Positions 1 through 10,298 of a stretch of DNA of 64,000 nt are shown here, piece after piece. The DNA lies in contig NC_068939.1 of the NCBI RefSeq assembly GCF_016801865.2, positions 129,229,917 to 129,293,916 on the forward strand. The letters run 5' to 3'. How positions within the stretch are numbered: the first letter of the stretch is position 1; every line of letters starts with the position of its first letter. The position numbers and the translations under genes are program-made. Source of the stretch: Culex pipiens pallens. Taxonomy: Eukaryota; Arthropoda; Insecta; Diptera; Culicidae. Below the pieces are notes generated by a model. The model searched no databases, was not told the origin of the DNA, and worked only from the letters and a program-made list of their open reading frames with translations.

Positions 1-680
1 CGTTGTCTTTTATTGTAGAGTTGAAACATATTCATTATCAACCTTTATGTAATTTTGTGGAATAAAGACATTTTGCTGGAAATGTATAATCAACTTTCTG
101 CATTTCGTAGAATATTCTTATAAACATTATCTTCACTATCTTAAATCTGACAGGCAATATTTTTGAATTGGAAACTGCTTCCAAAATGCTTGTTTAAACC
201 TTGAGAAATGTTTGAATTTAAAAATGAAGGCATAAATGGAATAAGCAGCGATTTATCAATAAAATATTTCAAATTGCGCGGCATTTCACGGTATTTACCA
301 AATTTCACGGCCAGGGGCAAATTTTGCGGAAAACGCTGCTTCCGCGAAATCGCGAAAAATCACCAGCCCTAGTCGTCAGGGTTAACTCGGATCGTTTTGC
401 TGTCTTCGATAAAGTTGTGGGGCACTCAGAGCAAAATGGACCCTTGCCTTCATTGGCCGCCATTTATGAGTGTCACTAATCGATTTCTCGTGATTTTTTA
501 CTTAAAATAAGATTACTTACTAGTATTCTAAAAAAAAACACTCTAAAAAGGGCTAAATGAGGTAAAATGGACCACTTCTCGTCATGTGCCGCTAACAAGA
601 GTACCACCAATCGATTTATCGAAATTGTTTACATTAAAAATGATACTGACGGCATCAACAGATCCGTTTTTCATCCGTTT
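1..680. other. AT-rich non-coding flank with a possible hAT-like terminus
   Basis: No gene is supported here. Bases 361-372 read CACCAGCCCTAG, whose reverse complement CTAGGGCTGGTG resembles the start of hAT-type non-autonomous elements, and a small hairpin (GCGAAATCGCG) lies just inside at 345-356. No matching left end or 8-bp duplication is visible, so this is a weak call. Bases 373-680 show no recognisable feature. Confidence 0.3.
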
Positions 681-1352
681 TCGCCCACTGTGCGAAGTAT
701 CTCAGCAACCAGAGGTCCAATCTTCAACAAGTCTATGACAAATTTACTGAACTTTAAAAAAAAATCAGAAATGGTCAGTGACCATTGGTCACGCATGATC
801 ACTATTTTAAAAAATCGAAAAACTGCAAATATTTTATAGAAATCAAACCTTTGGTGGTGAGGCACTTTATCAAAAAATCTGTAGAGTACTTTTCGATTGC
901 AAATTCAAATCGCCGTTTTTGGGACGTTTTTCATAAAAAATTAAGTCAAACAATATAATGCATAAAAATTCAAATAAAAAAAAACAATTTTTTCAAAAAG
1001 TCATAACATGGCGGCAACATTTTTGACCAAACCTCTTTATGGCTCAAAAGTTGCGGGTTTTGGTCTCCTGAAACATTTGAAAAAATCTCGGAAAAAAAAA
1101 CCTATTTTTTCATCAACAATACCTACAACTTTGCCAAAGATCCCAAATTGATCAGTAAATTCCGCCAAAAGTTACAGATTTTCAAATATTCACCTACCAT
1201 TTTTGTATGGACAGCTGTCAAAATTGTATGGAGACTTGTATGGGTGAACCAACGACACAAAATGGCTTCTTTGGTTATAGAGAAGGCCCCCACAAAGTTT
1301 GAGCCAAATAAAAAAATACAAAAAAAAACCGGTTTTGGTAAAGAATTGCTTC
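681..1352. mobile_element. Solo right arm of a giant palindromic element (GAGCAATT family)
   Basis: This stretch matches the right half of the complete palindrome at 34277-36208. Shared landmarks are the 'cagcaaccagaggtccaatcttc' region near 703, the CCTACAACTTTGCC block near 1127, the TTTTGTATGGACAGC block near 1200, and a terminal GGTAAAGAATTGCTTC at 1337-1352. The left arm is absent, so the copy is truncated and cannot fold on itself. It is non-coding. The ORF1-only retrotransposon lies about 50 bp further on. Confidence 0.75.
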
Positions 1353-1392
1353 GATGCTGACTCTAGCAAGACTGTAGCAAAAAAAAAAATGT

Positions 1393-1404
1393 ATGTCCCC
1401 AAAA
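1393..1404. repeat. Target-site duplication, 3' side of the ORF1-only retrotransposon
   Basis: ATGTCCCCAAAA at 1393-1404 is repeated exactly at 2984-2995. The two 12-mers bracket the minus-strand non-LTR element and are its target-site duplication. Confidence 0.9.
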
Positions 1405-1684
1405 TTATTTTTGAAATTAAAAATGTCTTTATTGAACTTTGTTATAATAATTACATTTCATTTACATTCTAAGTGGTATGGCCTAATGCTCTTCATCTTT
1501 GTTTTATTTTTTCGTTTTCTTATTAACTGCTCACATTCATTTATTTACTTCAAATTGTTTTACATTTTTGCATTGAATCAAATACATTTGGGTAAAAAAA
1601 AAAAATCACTTTTGACAACTAATCCTAACTTAAAACTAAAAAAGTAAATTCATTGAAATATTCAAAATCATTAGAACGAGTAAA

Positions 1685-2908
1685 CTACGAACTGTATTTT
1701 AAGATAAATCCTCCAAGCGTTCTTACTTGTTCCGCACGAGTTTTGCAACCACGCAGTGTTGTTGTCATCTCGATGAAAATGTTCAGAAGTTCTTGTGGTG
1801 AAAACAGGTCACTGCTGCCTTCATCCGTTGATGCTGGTTGGTTTTCCTTCGGTTGCTGACTGAAACCAGGAGGTGTTGTATTCTCTGCAACTTTTTGCCG
1901 CTGATTCAACGGCAATGGCTGCAGATTTGGAACCACTCGAGCAGATCCCGCTCCTGGTGACGCCAAAGCAGGAAAATCCACGTCCGTGAAAGTTGGTGGT
2001 GTTTTGCGACGATTTGGTTGGTGCCTCGTCGTCGCTTGCTGCCGAATTTTCACAAACTCAGCTCGTTTTGGGCAGCTTCGATTCTTGGTCGAATGGTCGC
2101 CGCCGCAATTGAAGCATTTGGCTTCAATGTTTTCGTTGATTGTTTCGCATGCTTGAGTTTTGTGCTTACCTCCGCAGGTTGCACAACGACTCTTGATGAA
2201 ACAGTTCCTTCCGCCATGTCCAAACTGCAAACAGTTCGAACATTGTGTCACGTCACGGTGCACTGGACGATAACGTTCCCAAGTCACGATGATGTTGAAA
2301 ATTGCCCGAACTGCTTTCAGCCCAGACGGCGTTGTCGATCCTTTCTCGAGATGAACCAGGTACAGTTGATCACGATACTTGATGTCCTTGTTGTGTCTCG
2401 TCATCTTGAAGACTTCGATCACGTTCAACTTAAGAGTTTTGAGCTCTTCTTTCAGCACACTCACATCCATGTCGTACAGGCCTCGGAGGACCTGTTTCAT
2501 GGGGCGTTTACCTGGATCGTCATGGCTGTAGTATTCAATCTTTGTGTTGTTCAGGAAATCCCGAACGTAGTTGTAATCCTTTCTGGTAGGTAGCAGAATT
2601 TTGAGTCCATCAGCACACAAGCGAATGGAAGCTCGTAAAGCACCAGATTTGATAAACCCGGTCAGCCACTTTCGCACCGAATCCGATGACGATGTTTTCA
2701 CAAAAATGGGTGGCAACTTTTCCCGTCGTTCAAATTCTTCCTTCTCGCTCACGTCCACAGGGAGGGTAGCGAACTGGTTTCCAGACGAATTTTGAGCGTC
2801 CTTGCTCAAACTGCCTGGCTTTGCAGGTAGCGCTTCGGCATTCTTTAGCTTCTTCAAATCTGCCGATCCTGCTGGTGAGGACCGCCTTTTTTTCTTGCCG
2901 TGAGGCAT
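1685..2908 (-). CDS. Gag-like ORF1 protein of a Jockey-type retrotransposon
   Basis: The 407-residue protein would coat the element RNA and form ribonucleoprotein. The N terminus is basic (MPHGKKKRRS). A central region at about residues 65-200 resembles the domain that precedes the zinc fingers in Jockey/I-type ORF1 proteins. Three zinc knuckles follow: C223-C226-H231-C236 (CX2CX4HX4C), C242-C245-H249-C254 and C265-C268-H272-C279. The C-terminal 120 residues are rich in Pro and Gln. The frame stays open upstream to 3076, but I chose the ATG at 2908 because the transcription start (2982) and the target duplication lie upstream of it, so any longer start would be outside the element. There are no stops or frameshifts. 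The usual partner ORF2 is missing. Confidence 0.9.
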   Translation of the reverse strand: MPHGKKKRRSSPAGSADLKKLKNAEALPAKPGSLSKDAQNSSGNQFATLPVDVSEKEEFERREKLPPIFVKTSSSDSVRKWLTGFIKSGALRASIRLCADGLKILLPTRKDYNYVRDFLNNTKIEYYSHDDPGKRPMKQVLRGLYDMDVSVLKEELKTLKLNVIEVFKMTRHNKDIKYRDQLYLVHLEKGSTTPSGLKAVRAIFNIIVTWERYRPVHRDVTQCSNCLQFGHGGRNCFIKSRCATCGGKHKTQACETINENIEAKCFNCGGDHSTKNRSCPKRAEFVKIRQQATTRHQPNRRKTPPTFTDVDFPALASPGAGSARVVPNLQPLPLNQRQKVAENTTPPGFSQQPKENQPASTDEGSSDLFSPQELLNIFIEMTTTLRGCKTRAEQVRTLGGFILKYSS

Positions 2909-2948
2909 TTTTGCACTTTTTAAGCACTTTTTTGGTTTGTGAGGGACG

Positions 2949-2983
2949 CACGTCTGACTCGCTTCTCTGCTGATCGCAGACTG
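2949..2983 (-). promoter_or_regulatory. Internal retrotransposon promoter (initiator plus downstream element)
   Basis: On the minus strand the element starts CAGTC at 2983. Taking the A at 2982 as +1, AGACGTG occupies +28 to +34 (2955-2949), which matches the RGWCGTG downstream promoter element known from TATA-less Jockey/Doc-type promoters. This supports an intact 5' end. Confidence 0.8.
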
Positions 2984-2995
2984 ATGTCCCCAAAA
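2984..2995. repeat. Target-site duplication, 5' side of the ORF1-only retrotransposon
   Basis: Exact second copy of ATGTCCCCAAAA (compare 1393-1404). Confidence 0.9.
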
Positions 2996-4462
2996 CTGGA
3001 GCATCTTCTGGAGCAATTTGATGAAACATGAATTTTTAAATATCAAAATCGTAAAAAGTGTTTTCCCAAAAAACAATTACGCACAGAAAATTAAATTGCT
3101 TTTGCAATGTGGGGAGTAAACCAATCCTTCCCAAACTTTGAGGAGTTGCTTAGAAACTGAAAATTGCTGTGCCCACTAAATTTGAAAGAGACCTTAGAAG
3201 ATTATTTTTCATGAACATAAAAAAAAATATTAAAAAAATTAAGAATAAATTTGCGAAAATCTAGAGAACAACTCCTTTTGTTTCTTCAGCAAGCTAAGCT
3301 ACAAAAAAATTCCAGCTATTGAGCTTATTGTTATAAAACCTATTGATAAATGCATTTGCCACTTGTTATTCATTGCTTAATCGAATATTATCACCACCTG
3401 GCCATTGACGACGCAGAGGGGTGGGACATCCCCCTTGTGCGCCAAGCATTTAAGGTGTGATAAACGAGCAGTGAATATTTATTTCATTCCGAATACTCCT
3501 CCATTTTGCGACATTTGCATATTTATTGACATCCATCCAATCGATCACAAGCCCCAATGGGCCAAACGATTCACTGTCCTTTCCTGATTTTATGTAAGCA
3601 ACGTATTAAACTCTCGCGTGCTATGATTTATTGGCCATGGTGAGCAAAAGTGCCTAATGCACATTGCCATATCTTGGGCCGTTTTGCCTGCTTGGATGCG
3701 AGCGCGTGCCCCGGCGACTCTAATGCCCATAAACTGTTGTTATCTCTTCCTCAAACACCACCACCACTCCACTCTGCCAGAGGAGCCGGCCAGGTGGCAA
3801 TCTGTCACATTACTGCCAACAAGAGCCATCGCCCATTAACAGATATGTCACCCTCTTCCCGGCCAGAGACGCAGGCCCCTCTAATGAATATTTTGCCCAT
3901 AAAATAATCATTTTCGGTGGAAAAAATCTTACCAAATTAATAAAGTTTGAAAAATCGACATATTTACAACCTCCCCCACCCCTCGCCTAAATAGTTGGTC
4001 CCCATCATTGGAGAAAATGTATTCCGCGTTCACATAAATAAAATGGTGATATGTTGTCACACGCCGCCGCTTCGGAACTAACTGAGCGGTCAGCTAGCCA
4101 GCGATTCTTCGATTTTTAGTGCATGTTTTAGAGCCTATAAATTTTCGACGCAAGTGAGGGGCCGCTGCGCGTTTTGGACAAATTACCATCTCCTGGGAAG
4201 AGGGGGAGGGAAATGTCCCTCTGTTTTAACGCCTTTTTTGAAACTATCTAAATCCAAATCCAGCGGTGGTGTGAAATGGAGGTTTTGATAAATTTTGACA
4301 AAATTTAATGCGAATAATTTTTCTCAACTTTTTGATGCGAAAACATTGCAATTTATCAAAAATTTCCCTAGAGTATTTTTAAAATGCAATTTCAACTTGA
4401 CATAAACAAAATGTTGTGTTTTTTTATAATTTCAAATCATTACTTTGAAAAACCTGACTTGT
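2996..4462. other. Non-coding DNA with a more GC-balanced island at 3360-4250
   Basis: 2996-3350 is AT-rich. 3360-4250 has a mixed, unique-looking composition, without the A/T runs that mark the transposons. The open frames here are short and overlapping and resemble no protein family, so I call no gene. It could hold regulatory DNA of a neighbouring gene, but that is inference only. Confidence 0.5.
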
Positions 4463-6870
4463 GAGTAATTCTCTATAAAATTGTTTTTTTTTTAATTTTT
4501 GTATTTGGGTAATTCTCTACCAACTCACACGAAATCGGGAAAAGTTGCCCCGACCCCTCTTCGATTTGCGTGAAACTTTGTCCTAAGGGGTAACTTTTGT
4601 CCCTGATCACGAATCCGAGGTCCGTTCTTTGATATCTCGTGACGGAGGGGCGGTACGACCCCTTCCATTTTTGAACATGCGAAAAAAGAGGTGTTTTTCA
4701 ATAATTTGCAGCCTGAAACGGTGATGAGATAGAAATTTGGTGTCAAAGGGACTTTTATGTAAAATTAGACGCCCGATTTGATGGCGTAATCAGAATTCCG
4801 AAAAAACGTATTTTTCATCGAAAAAAAACACTAAAAAAGTTTTAAAAATTCTCCCATTTTCCGTTACTCGACTGTAAAAAATTTTGGAACATGTCATTTT
4901 ATGGGAAATTTAATGTACTTTTCGAATCTACATTGTCCCAGAAGGGTCATTTTTTCATTTAGAACAAAATTTCGTGTTTTTTCTAACTTTGCAGGGTTAT
5001 TTTTTAGAGTGTAACAATGTTCTACAAAGTTGTAGAGCAGACAATTACAAAAATTTTGATATATAGACATAAGGGGTTTGCTTATAAACATCACAAGGTA
5101 TCGCGATTTTACGAAAAAAAGTTTTGAAAAAGTTACTTTTTGCGTTTCTCTTTGTTTCGTCGTCCGTGTCTGTCGCGGGTGACCATGAACGGCCATGATC
5201 GATGACGACCAACTTTTTCAAAACTTTTTTTCGTAAAATCGCGATAACTCGTGATGTTTACAAGCAAACCCCTTATGTCTATATATCAAAATTTTTGTAA
5301 TTGTCTGCTCTACAACTTTGTAGAACATTGTTACACTCTAAAAAATAACCCTGCAAAGTTAGAAAAAACACGAAATTTTGTTCTAAATGAAAAAATGACC
5401 CTTCTGGGACAATGTAGATTCGAAAAGTACATTAAATTTCCCATAAAATGACATGTTCCAAAAATTTTTACAGTCGAGTAACGGAAAATGGGAGAATTTT
5501 TAAAACTTTTTTAGTGTTTTTTTCGATGAAAAATACGTTTTTTCGGAATTCTGAGTACCCCATCAAATTGGGCGTCTAATTTTACATAAAAGTCTTTTTG
5601 ACAACAAATTTATATCTCATCACCGTTTCAGGCTGCAAATTATTGAAAAACACCTCTTTTTTCGCATGTTCAAAAATGGAAGGGGTCGTACCGCCCCTCC
5701 GTCACGAGATATCAAAAAACGGACCACGGATTCGTGATCAGGGACAAAAGTTACCCCTTAGGACAAAGTTTCACGCAAATCGAAGAGGGGTCGGGGCAAC
5801 TGCTGTGTGAGTTGGCGGAGAATTACCCATTTTTTAATCCAGCTGAAACTTTTTTGGTGCCTTCGGTATGCCCAAAGAAGCCATTTTGCAGCATTAGTTT
5901 GTCCATATAATTTTTCATACAAATTTGGCAGCTGTCCATACAAAAATGATATATAAAAATCTGTATCTTTTGAATGAATTTTTTGATCGAATTGTTGTCT
6001 TGGGCAAAGTTACAGGTATGGATAAGGATTACACTGAAAAAAAAATTATACACGGTAAAAAAAAATTTGGTTATTTTTAATTTCACTTTTTATCACTAAA
6101 ACTTGATTTGCAAAAAAAAACACTATTTTTATTTTTTTTTATTTTCTGATTTGTTTTAGGGGACATCAAATGCCAACTTTTCAGAAATTTCCAGGTTGTG
6201 CAAAAAATATTTGACTGAGTTATAGATTTTGTAATCAATGCTGATTTTTTCAAAAAAATTAAATATTGTTTGCACACATTTTTCAACTTTATTTTTCGAT
6301 ATAAAATCAAATTTGCAATCAAAAAGTACTTTAGTGAAATTTTGATAAATTGCACCGTTTTCATGTCCTAACCGTTTTTTAAGTAACTTTTTTGAAAACA
6401 GTCGCAGTTTTTCATTTTTTGAAATTATTGCACATGTTTGCCCACTCTTGAAAAAAAATTAAGAAAAGCTGAGAAAACTCTCTATATTTTGCTTTTTTGA
6501 ACTTTGTTGATACGACCCTTAGTTGCTGAGATATTGCCATGCAAAAATTTAAAAACAGGAAAATTGATGTTTTTTAGTCTCACCCAAACAACCCACCATT
6601 TTCTAATGTCGATATTTCAGCAACTGATGGTCCGATGTGCAATGTTAAAATATGGAACATTCGTAAAATTTTCCGATCTTTTCGAAAATTTTAATTTTTT
6701 TTTAATCGAGACTAACATTTCTGAACATTTTATTTTACGCCCTTTTGAAATATTAGCCTTGATTTAAAAAAATGAAAATATTGTTTTCGAAAAGAAAGGA
6801 AAATTGCACAAATGTTGCAAATTGCATATGATAGAATGTTTACTGAAGAAATTAGAAAATTTAATACAAG
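4463..6870. mobile_element. Truncated GAGCAATT-family palindrome, interrupted by another palindrome
   Basis: The left terminus GAGTAATTCTCTA is at 4463. The element breaks at 4506 and resumes at 5829 in the left-arm sequence shared with 7740-8697 (TTTTTTAATCCAGCTGAAAC, then the TTGGCAGCTGTCCATAC block near 5925). The centre is near 6735. Only a short stub of the right arm survives to about 6870, so most of that arm is lost. Removing the insertion plus one ATTT restores GTATTTTTTAATCC, the sequence of the uninterrupted relative at 7787-7801. No coding capacity is seen. Confidence 0.85.
4507..5828. mobile_element. 1.3-kb near-perfect palindrome nested in another element, ATTT target duplication
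   Basis: The arms 4507-5134 and 5211-5828 are almost perfect reverse complements, separated by a 76-nt loop. The ends are GGGTAATTCTCTACC and its complement. The 4-bp ATTT sits on both sides (4503-4506 and 5829-5832). Short open frames within the arms mirror one another and are by-products of the symmetry. The termini resemble those of the host family (TAATTCTCTA core), which suggests related transposition machinery. Confidence 0.92.
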
Positions 6871-6928
6871 TTTCATTCTTGAACATTTGAAATCTTGCCA
6901 ATACTAACCAAAACATCTTCAGCTAACA

Positions 6929-9797
6929 CAGGGGTGCCCAACCTTTTGGCCCTGCGGTTAAGATATATTTTTTCTGAATCAGTGGCGGGCCGGAAAAAAT
7001 GTTTGATAAAAGTTCAAAAGAAATTAAATTAAACAAATTTTCAAAGTAGTGCTCCAAGTAAGAATCATATATCTTAATTTGCGTTTTTGATTAATTTCAA
7101 TTTCAATTTGTATTATGTTGCTGCAAATATTTTTGAAGTTATTTTTTTTTCTCACAGAACAGCAAACAAAATCTAAGCTGCAATAAGGCAAGATTACTCT
7201 TATTTTGCAATTATATATTTTTTATAACTTAGCTTGTATTGAAAAAAAAAGAAAAACTAATTTTGCAGGGCCGTGCATCCTATTTCCAATATTTTACAAA
7301 ACATTTAAAAATAATTTAAAATTATCAAAAAATTGAAACAATACAAGAAAATAAATATTGGATAGATTTAAATTCACTGTTTTTTTTATTCAAAATAATG
7401 AAATTTATGAAAAAAAAATTTTTTGCTCGTTGATTTCTGTAGACATTTTTAAATTTTCGAAAAAAGCAGCAAATTTTATTATAGATTTTTTTAATTGCTT
7501 TATTTTTGAATCAAATATTTTTGTTTCTTAAATTTAAGAAAATGCGTATATCTGTATTTAAGTTTGATTTATTTGCTAATTATTTTGAAACATTTTTAAC
7601 AAGCAAAATTACAGAAAAAAATTTTAATTCTTAAAAAAACCTTCATAATTCAAAAAGATAAGCTTCGTAACGTAAATTCAGTAAAAACTATGAGAAATTT
7701 AAATCTAGTTTTTGCGTTGAACGTTGAATTTTGATAGCAGAGCAATTCTCTACGAAATCGGTCTTTTTTCTTCAATTTTAATTTTTGTATTTTTTAATCC
7801 AACTGAAACTTTTTTGGTGCCTTCGGTATGCCCAAAGAAGCCATTTTGCATCATTAGTTTGTCCATATAATTTTCCATACAAATTTGGCAGCTGTCCATA
7901 CAAAAATGATGTATGAAAATTCAAAAATCTGTATCTTTTGAAGGAATTTTTTGATCGATTTGGTGTCTTCGGCAAAGTTGTAGGTATGGATACGGACTAC
8001 ACTGGAAAAAAAATGATACACGGTAAAAAAAATTTGGTGATTTTTTTATTTAACTTTTTATCACTAAAATTTGATTTGCAAAAAAACACTATTTTTAATT
8101 TTTTTTTTATATGTTTTAGAGGACATCAAATGCCAACTTTTCAGAAATTTCCAGGTTGTGCAAAAAATCATTGACCGAGTTATGCATTTTTTAATCAATA
8201 CTATTTTTTTCAAAAAATGGAAATATTGGTCGCAAAATTTTTTTAACTTCATTTTTCGATGTAAAATTAAATTTGCAATCAAAAAGTACTTTAGTAAAAT
8301 TTTGATAAAGTGCACCGTTTTCAAGTTAAATCCATATTAAGGTGACTTTTTCGAAAATAGTCGCAGTTTTTCATTTTTTTAAATTAGTGCACATGTTTGC
8401 ACACTTTTGGAAAAAATATTTTTAAAAAGCTGAGAAAATTCTCCAAATTTTGCTTCTTCGGACTTTGTTGATACGACCTTCAGTTGCTGAGATATTGCAA
8501 TGCAAAGGTTTAAAAACAGGAAAATTGATGTTTTCTAAGTCTCACCCAAACAGCCCACCATTTTTTAATATCGATATCTCAGCAACAAATGGTCCGATTT
8601 TCAATGTTAACATATGAAACATTTGTAAAATTTTTCGATCTTTTCGAAAACATTATTTTAAAATTTTCAAATCAAGACTAACATTTTAAAAGGGCGTAAT
8701 ATTGAATGTTTGGCCCTTTTGAAATGTTAGTCTTGATTTGAAAATTTTGAAAATAATGTTTTCGAAAAGATCGGAAAATTTCACAAATGTTTCATATATT
8801 AACATTGAAAATCGGACCATTAGTTGCTGAGATATCGACATTGAAAAATGGTGGGCTGTTTGGGTGAGACTTAGAAAACATCAATTTTCCTGTTTTTAAA
8901 CCTTTGCATTGCAATATCTCAGCAACTGAAGGTCGTATCAACAAAGTCCAAAGAAGCAAAATATAGAGAATTTTCTCAGCTTTTTAAAAATATTTTTTCC
9001 AAAAGTGTGCAAACATGTGCACTAATTTAAAAAAATGAAAAACTGCGACTATTTTCAAAAAAGTCACCTAAATATGGATTTAACTTGAAAACGGTGCACT
9101 TTATCAAAATTTTACTAAAGTACTTTTTGATTGCAAATTTGATTTTACATCGAAAAATGAAGTTGAAAAAATTTTGCGACCAATATTTCGATTTTTTGAA
9201 AAAATCAGTATTGATTAAAAAAATCATAACTCGGTCAATGATTTTTTGCACAACCTGGAAATTTCTGAAAAGTTGGCATTTTATGTCCTCTAAAACATAT
9301 CAAAAAATAAAAATTGTGTTTTTTTGCAAATCGAATTTTAGTGATAAAAAGTTAAATAAAAAATCACCAATTTTTTTTTACCTTGTATCATTTTTTTCCA
9401 GTGTAGTCCGTATCCATACCTACAACTTTGCCGAAGACACCAAATCGATCAAAAAATTCCTTCAAAAGATACAGATTTTTGAATTTTCATACATCATTTT
9501 TGTATGGACAGCTGCCAAATTTGTATGGAAAATTATATGGACAAACTAATGATGTAAAATGGCTTCTTTGGGCATACCGAAGGCACCAAAAAAGTTTCAG
9601 TCGGATTAAAAAATACAAAAAAAATCGAATGACCGAAATCCTAGAGAACTGCTCAGCAACATTTGATTAAAACAATTTTAAAAAAAAACAACAAAAAAAA
9701 CATTTCGCTCCTTTTTTTATCTTTTTTTTTTTTTTGTTGTTCAATGTGATTAAACAATTTTCAAAATCCGTCGTGGGCCGGAGGTTGGGCAGCCCTG
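6929..9797. mobile_element. hAT-like non-autonomous element containing a giant palindrome
   Basis: The inverted ends are CAGGGGTGCCCAACC (6929-6943) and GGTTGGGCAGCCCTG (9783-9797), a hAT-type terminus. A second shared motif, GGGCCGG, lies inside each end (6987-6993 and 9775-9781). The flanking octamers AGCTAACA (6921-6928) and CGTTAAAA (9798-9805) agree at only five of eight positions, so the duplication is decayed or the boundary is off. The interior outside 7740-9654 is AT-rich and non-coding. Confidence 0.6.
7740..9654. mobile_element. 1.9-kb giant palindromic element, AGCA target duplication
   Basis: The element begins GAGCAATTCTCTACG and ends TAGAGAACTGCTC, with AGCA directly outside both ends (7736-7739 and 9655-9658). 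The two halves are near-perfect reverse complements about a centre near 8706, with almost no spacer. Landmarks include the paired blocks at about 7815-7990 and 9405-9590. No reading frame resembles a transposase, and the open frames occur as mirror pairs of the same arm sequence. A transcript across the element would fold into a hairpin nearly 1 kb long. Confidence 0.93.
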
Positions 9798-9836
9798 CGT
9801 TAAAAGGATAATTAGGATACACAAAAACATTGCACA

Positions 9837-10298
9837 GTGGTCCAGATCGCAAAATTAAGTGGAAATGGATTTTCCGAAAAATGTTGAAGTTTTGGAGCTT
9901 TGGTGTCGTCTTCAAAAAATTGTTGTTAATGAAAAGGAGCAACTTTTGGTTTGGTTGAAAATTTGTGTGATTCATGATTAGGGTGATTTTTAAAATCATT
10001 CTTTTCAGGATTAATTTTGAGATTTATGTTGGCTTCAAGAATGTTGTTGGGCCTGCCAAGTGTCAATGTATCGATTTTTAGTCATATTTTTGGTTTTAGT
10101 GTAAAATTATCATATAAACCTTATATATGACTGGTATTAAATTTGCATCTTGTTAGATTTTCAAAATCATCCTAATCGTGAACCACCCTGATTTTCAACC
10201 AAACAAAACAAAACAACCCCTTTCTATTTGCAATATTTATTGCATTATTTTTCTTATGACATCAAAGCTATTTCACTTAATTTTGCGATCTGGACCAC
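9837..10298. mobile_element. MITE-like element with GTGGTCCAGATCGC termini
   Basis: The 25-bp ends (GTGGTCCAGATCGCAAAATT... from 9837 and its complement ending at 10298) are nearly perfect inverts. The repeat continues inward more weakly, as in the TTTTGGTTTGGTTGAAAATT block near 9945 and its mirror near 10190. A diverged relative lies at about 49290-49474. No clear target duplication is visible. Confidence 0.75.

Larger units (their letters stand above)
1405..2983 (-). mobile_element. Jockey-type non-LTR retrotransposon lacking ORF2 ('half-LINE')
   Basis: On the minus strand this 1579-bp unit begins with an initiator and downstream promoter element typical of Jockey-clade elements. It continues with a complete Gag-like ORF1 and ends in an AT-rich 3' UTR containing AATAAAGACATTTTTAATTT just before a short A-rich tail. 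Perfect 12-bp direct repeats flank it. No endonuclease or reverse-transcriptase frame lies between the ORF1 stop (1685) and the 3' end (1405), although both ends look complete, so the deletion is internal and probably predates this insertion. If mobile, it would need ORF2 protein from a related autonomous element. The uninterrupted ORF1 and perfect duplications suggest a young insertion. Confidence 0.88.

Noticed and set aside
2018..2593. A 191-codon plus-strand open frame
   Set aside because: It is antisense to the zinc-knuckle ORF1, whose motifs are clear, and is a shadow of that gene's codon pattern.
9085..9670. A 154-codon open frame and its relatives in the palindrome arms
   Set aside because: The same frames occur mirrored in both arms and in other copies with interruptions. 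They are AT-rich and have no transposase motifs.
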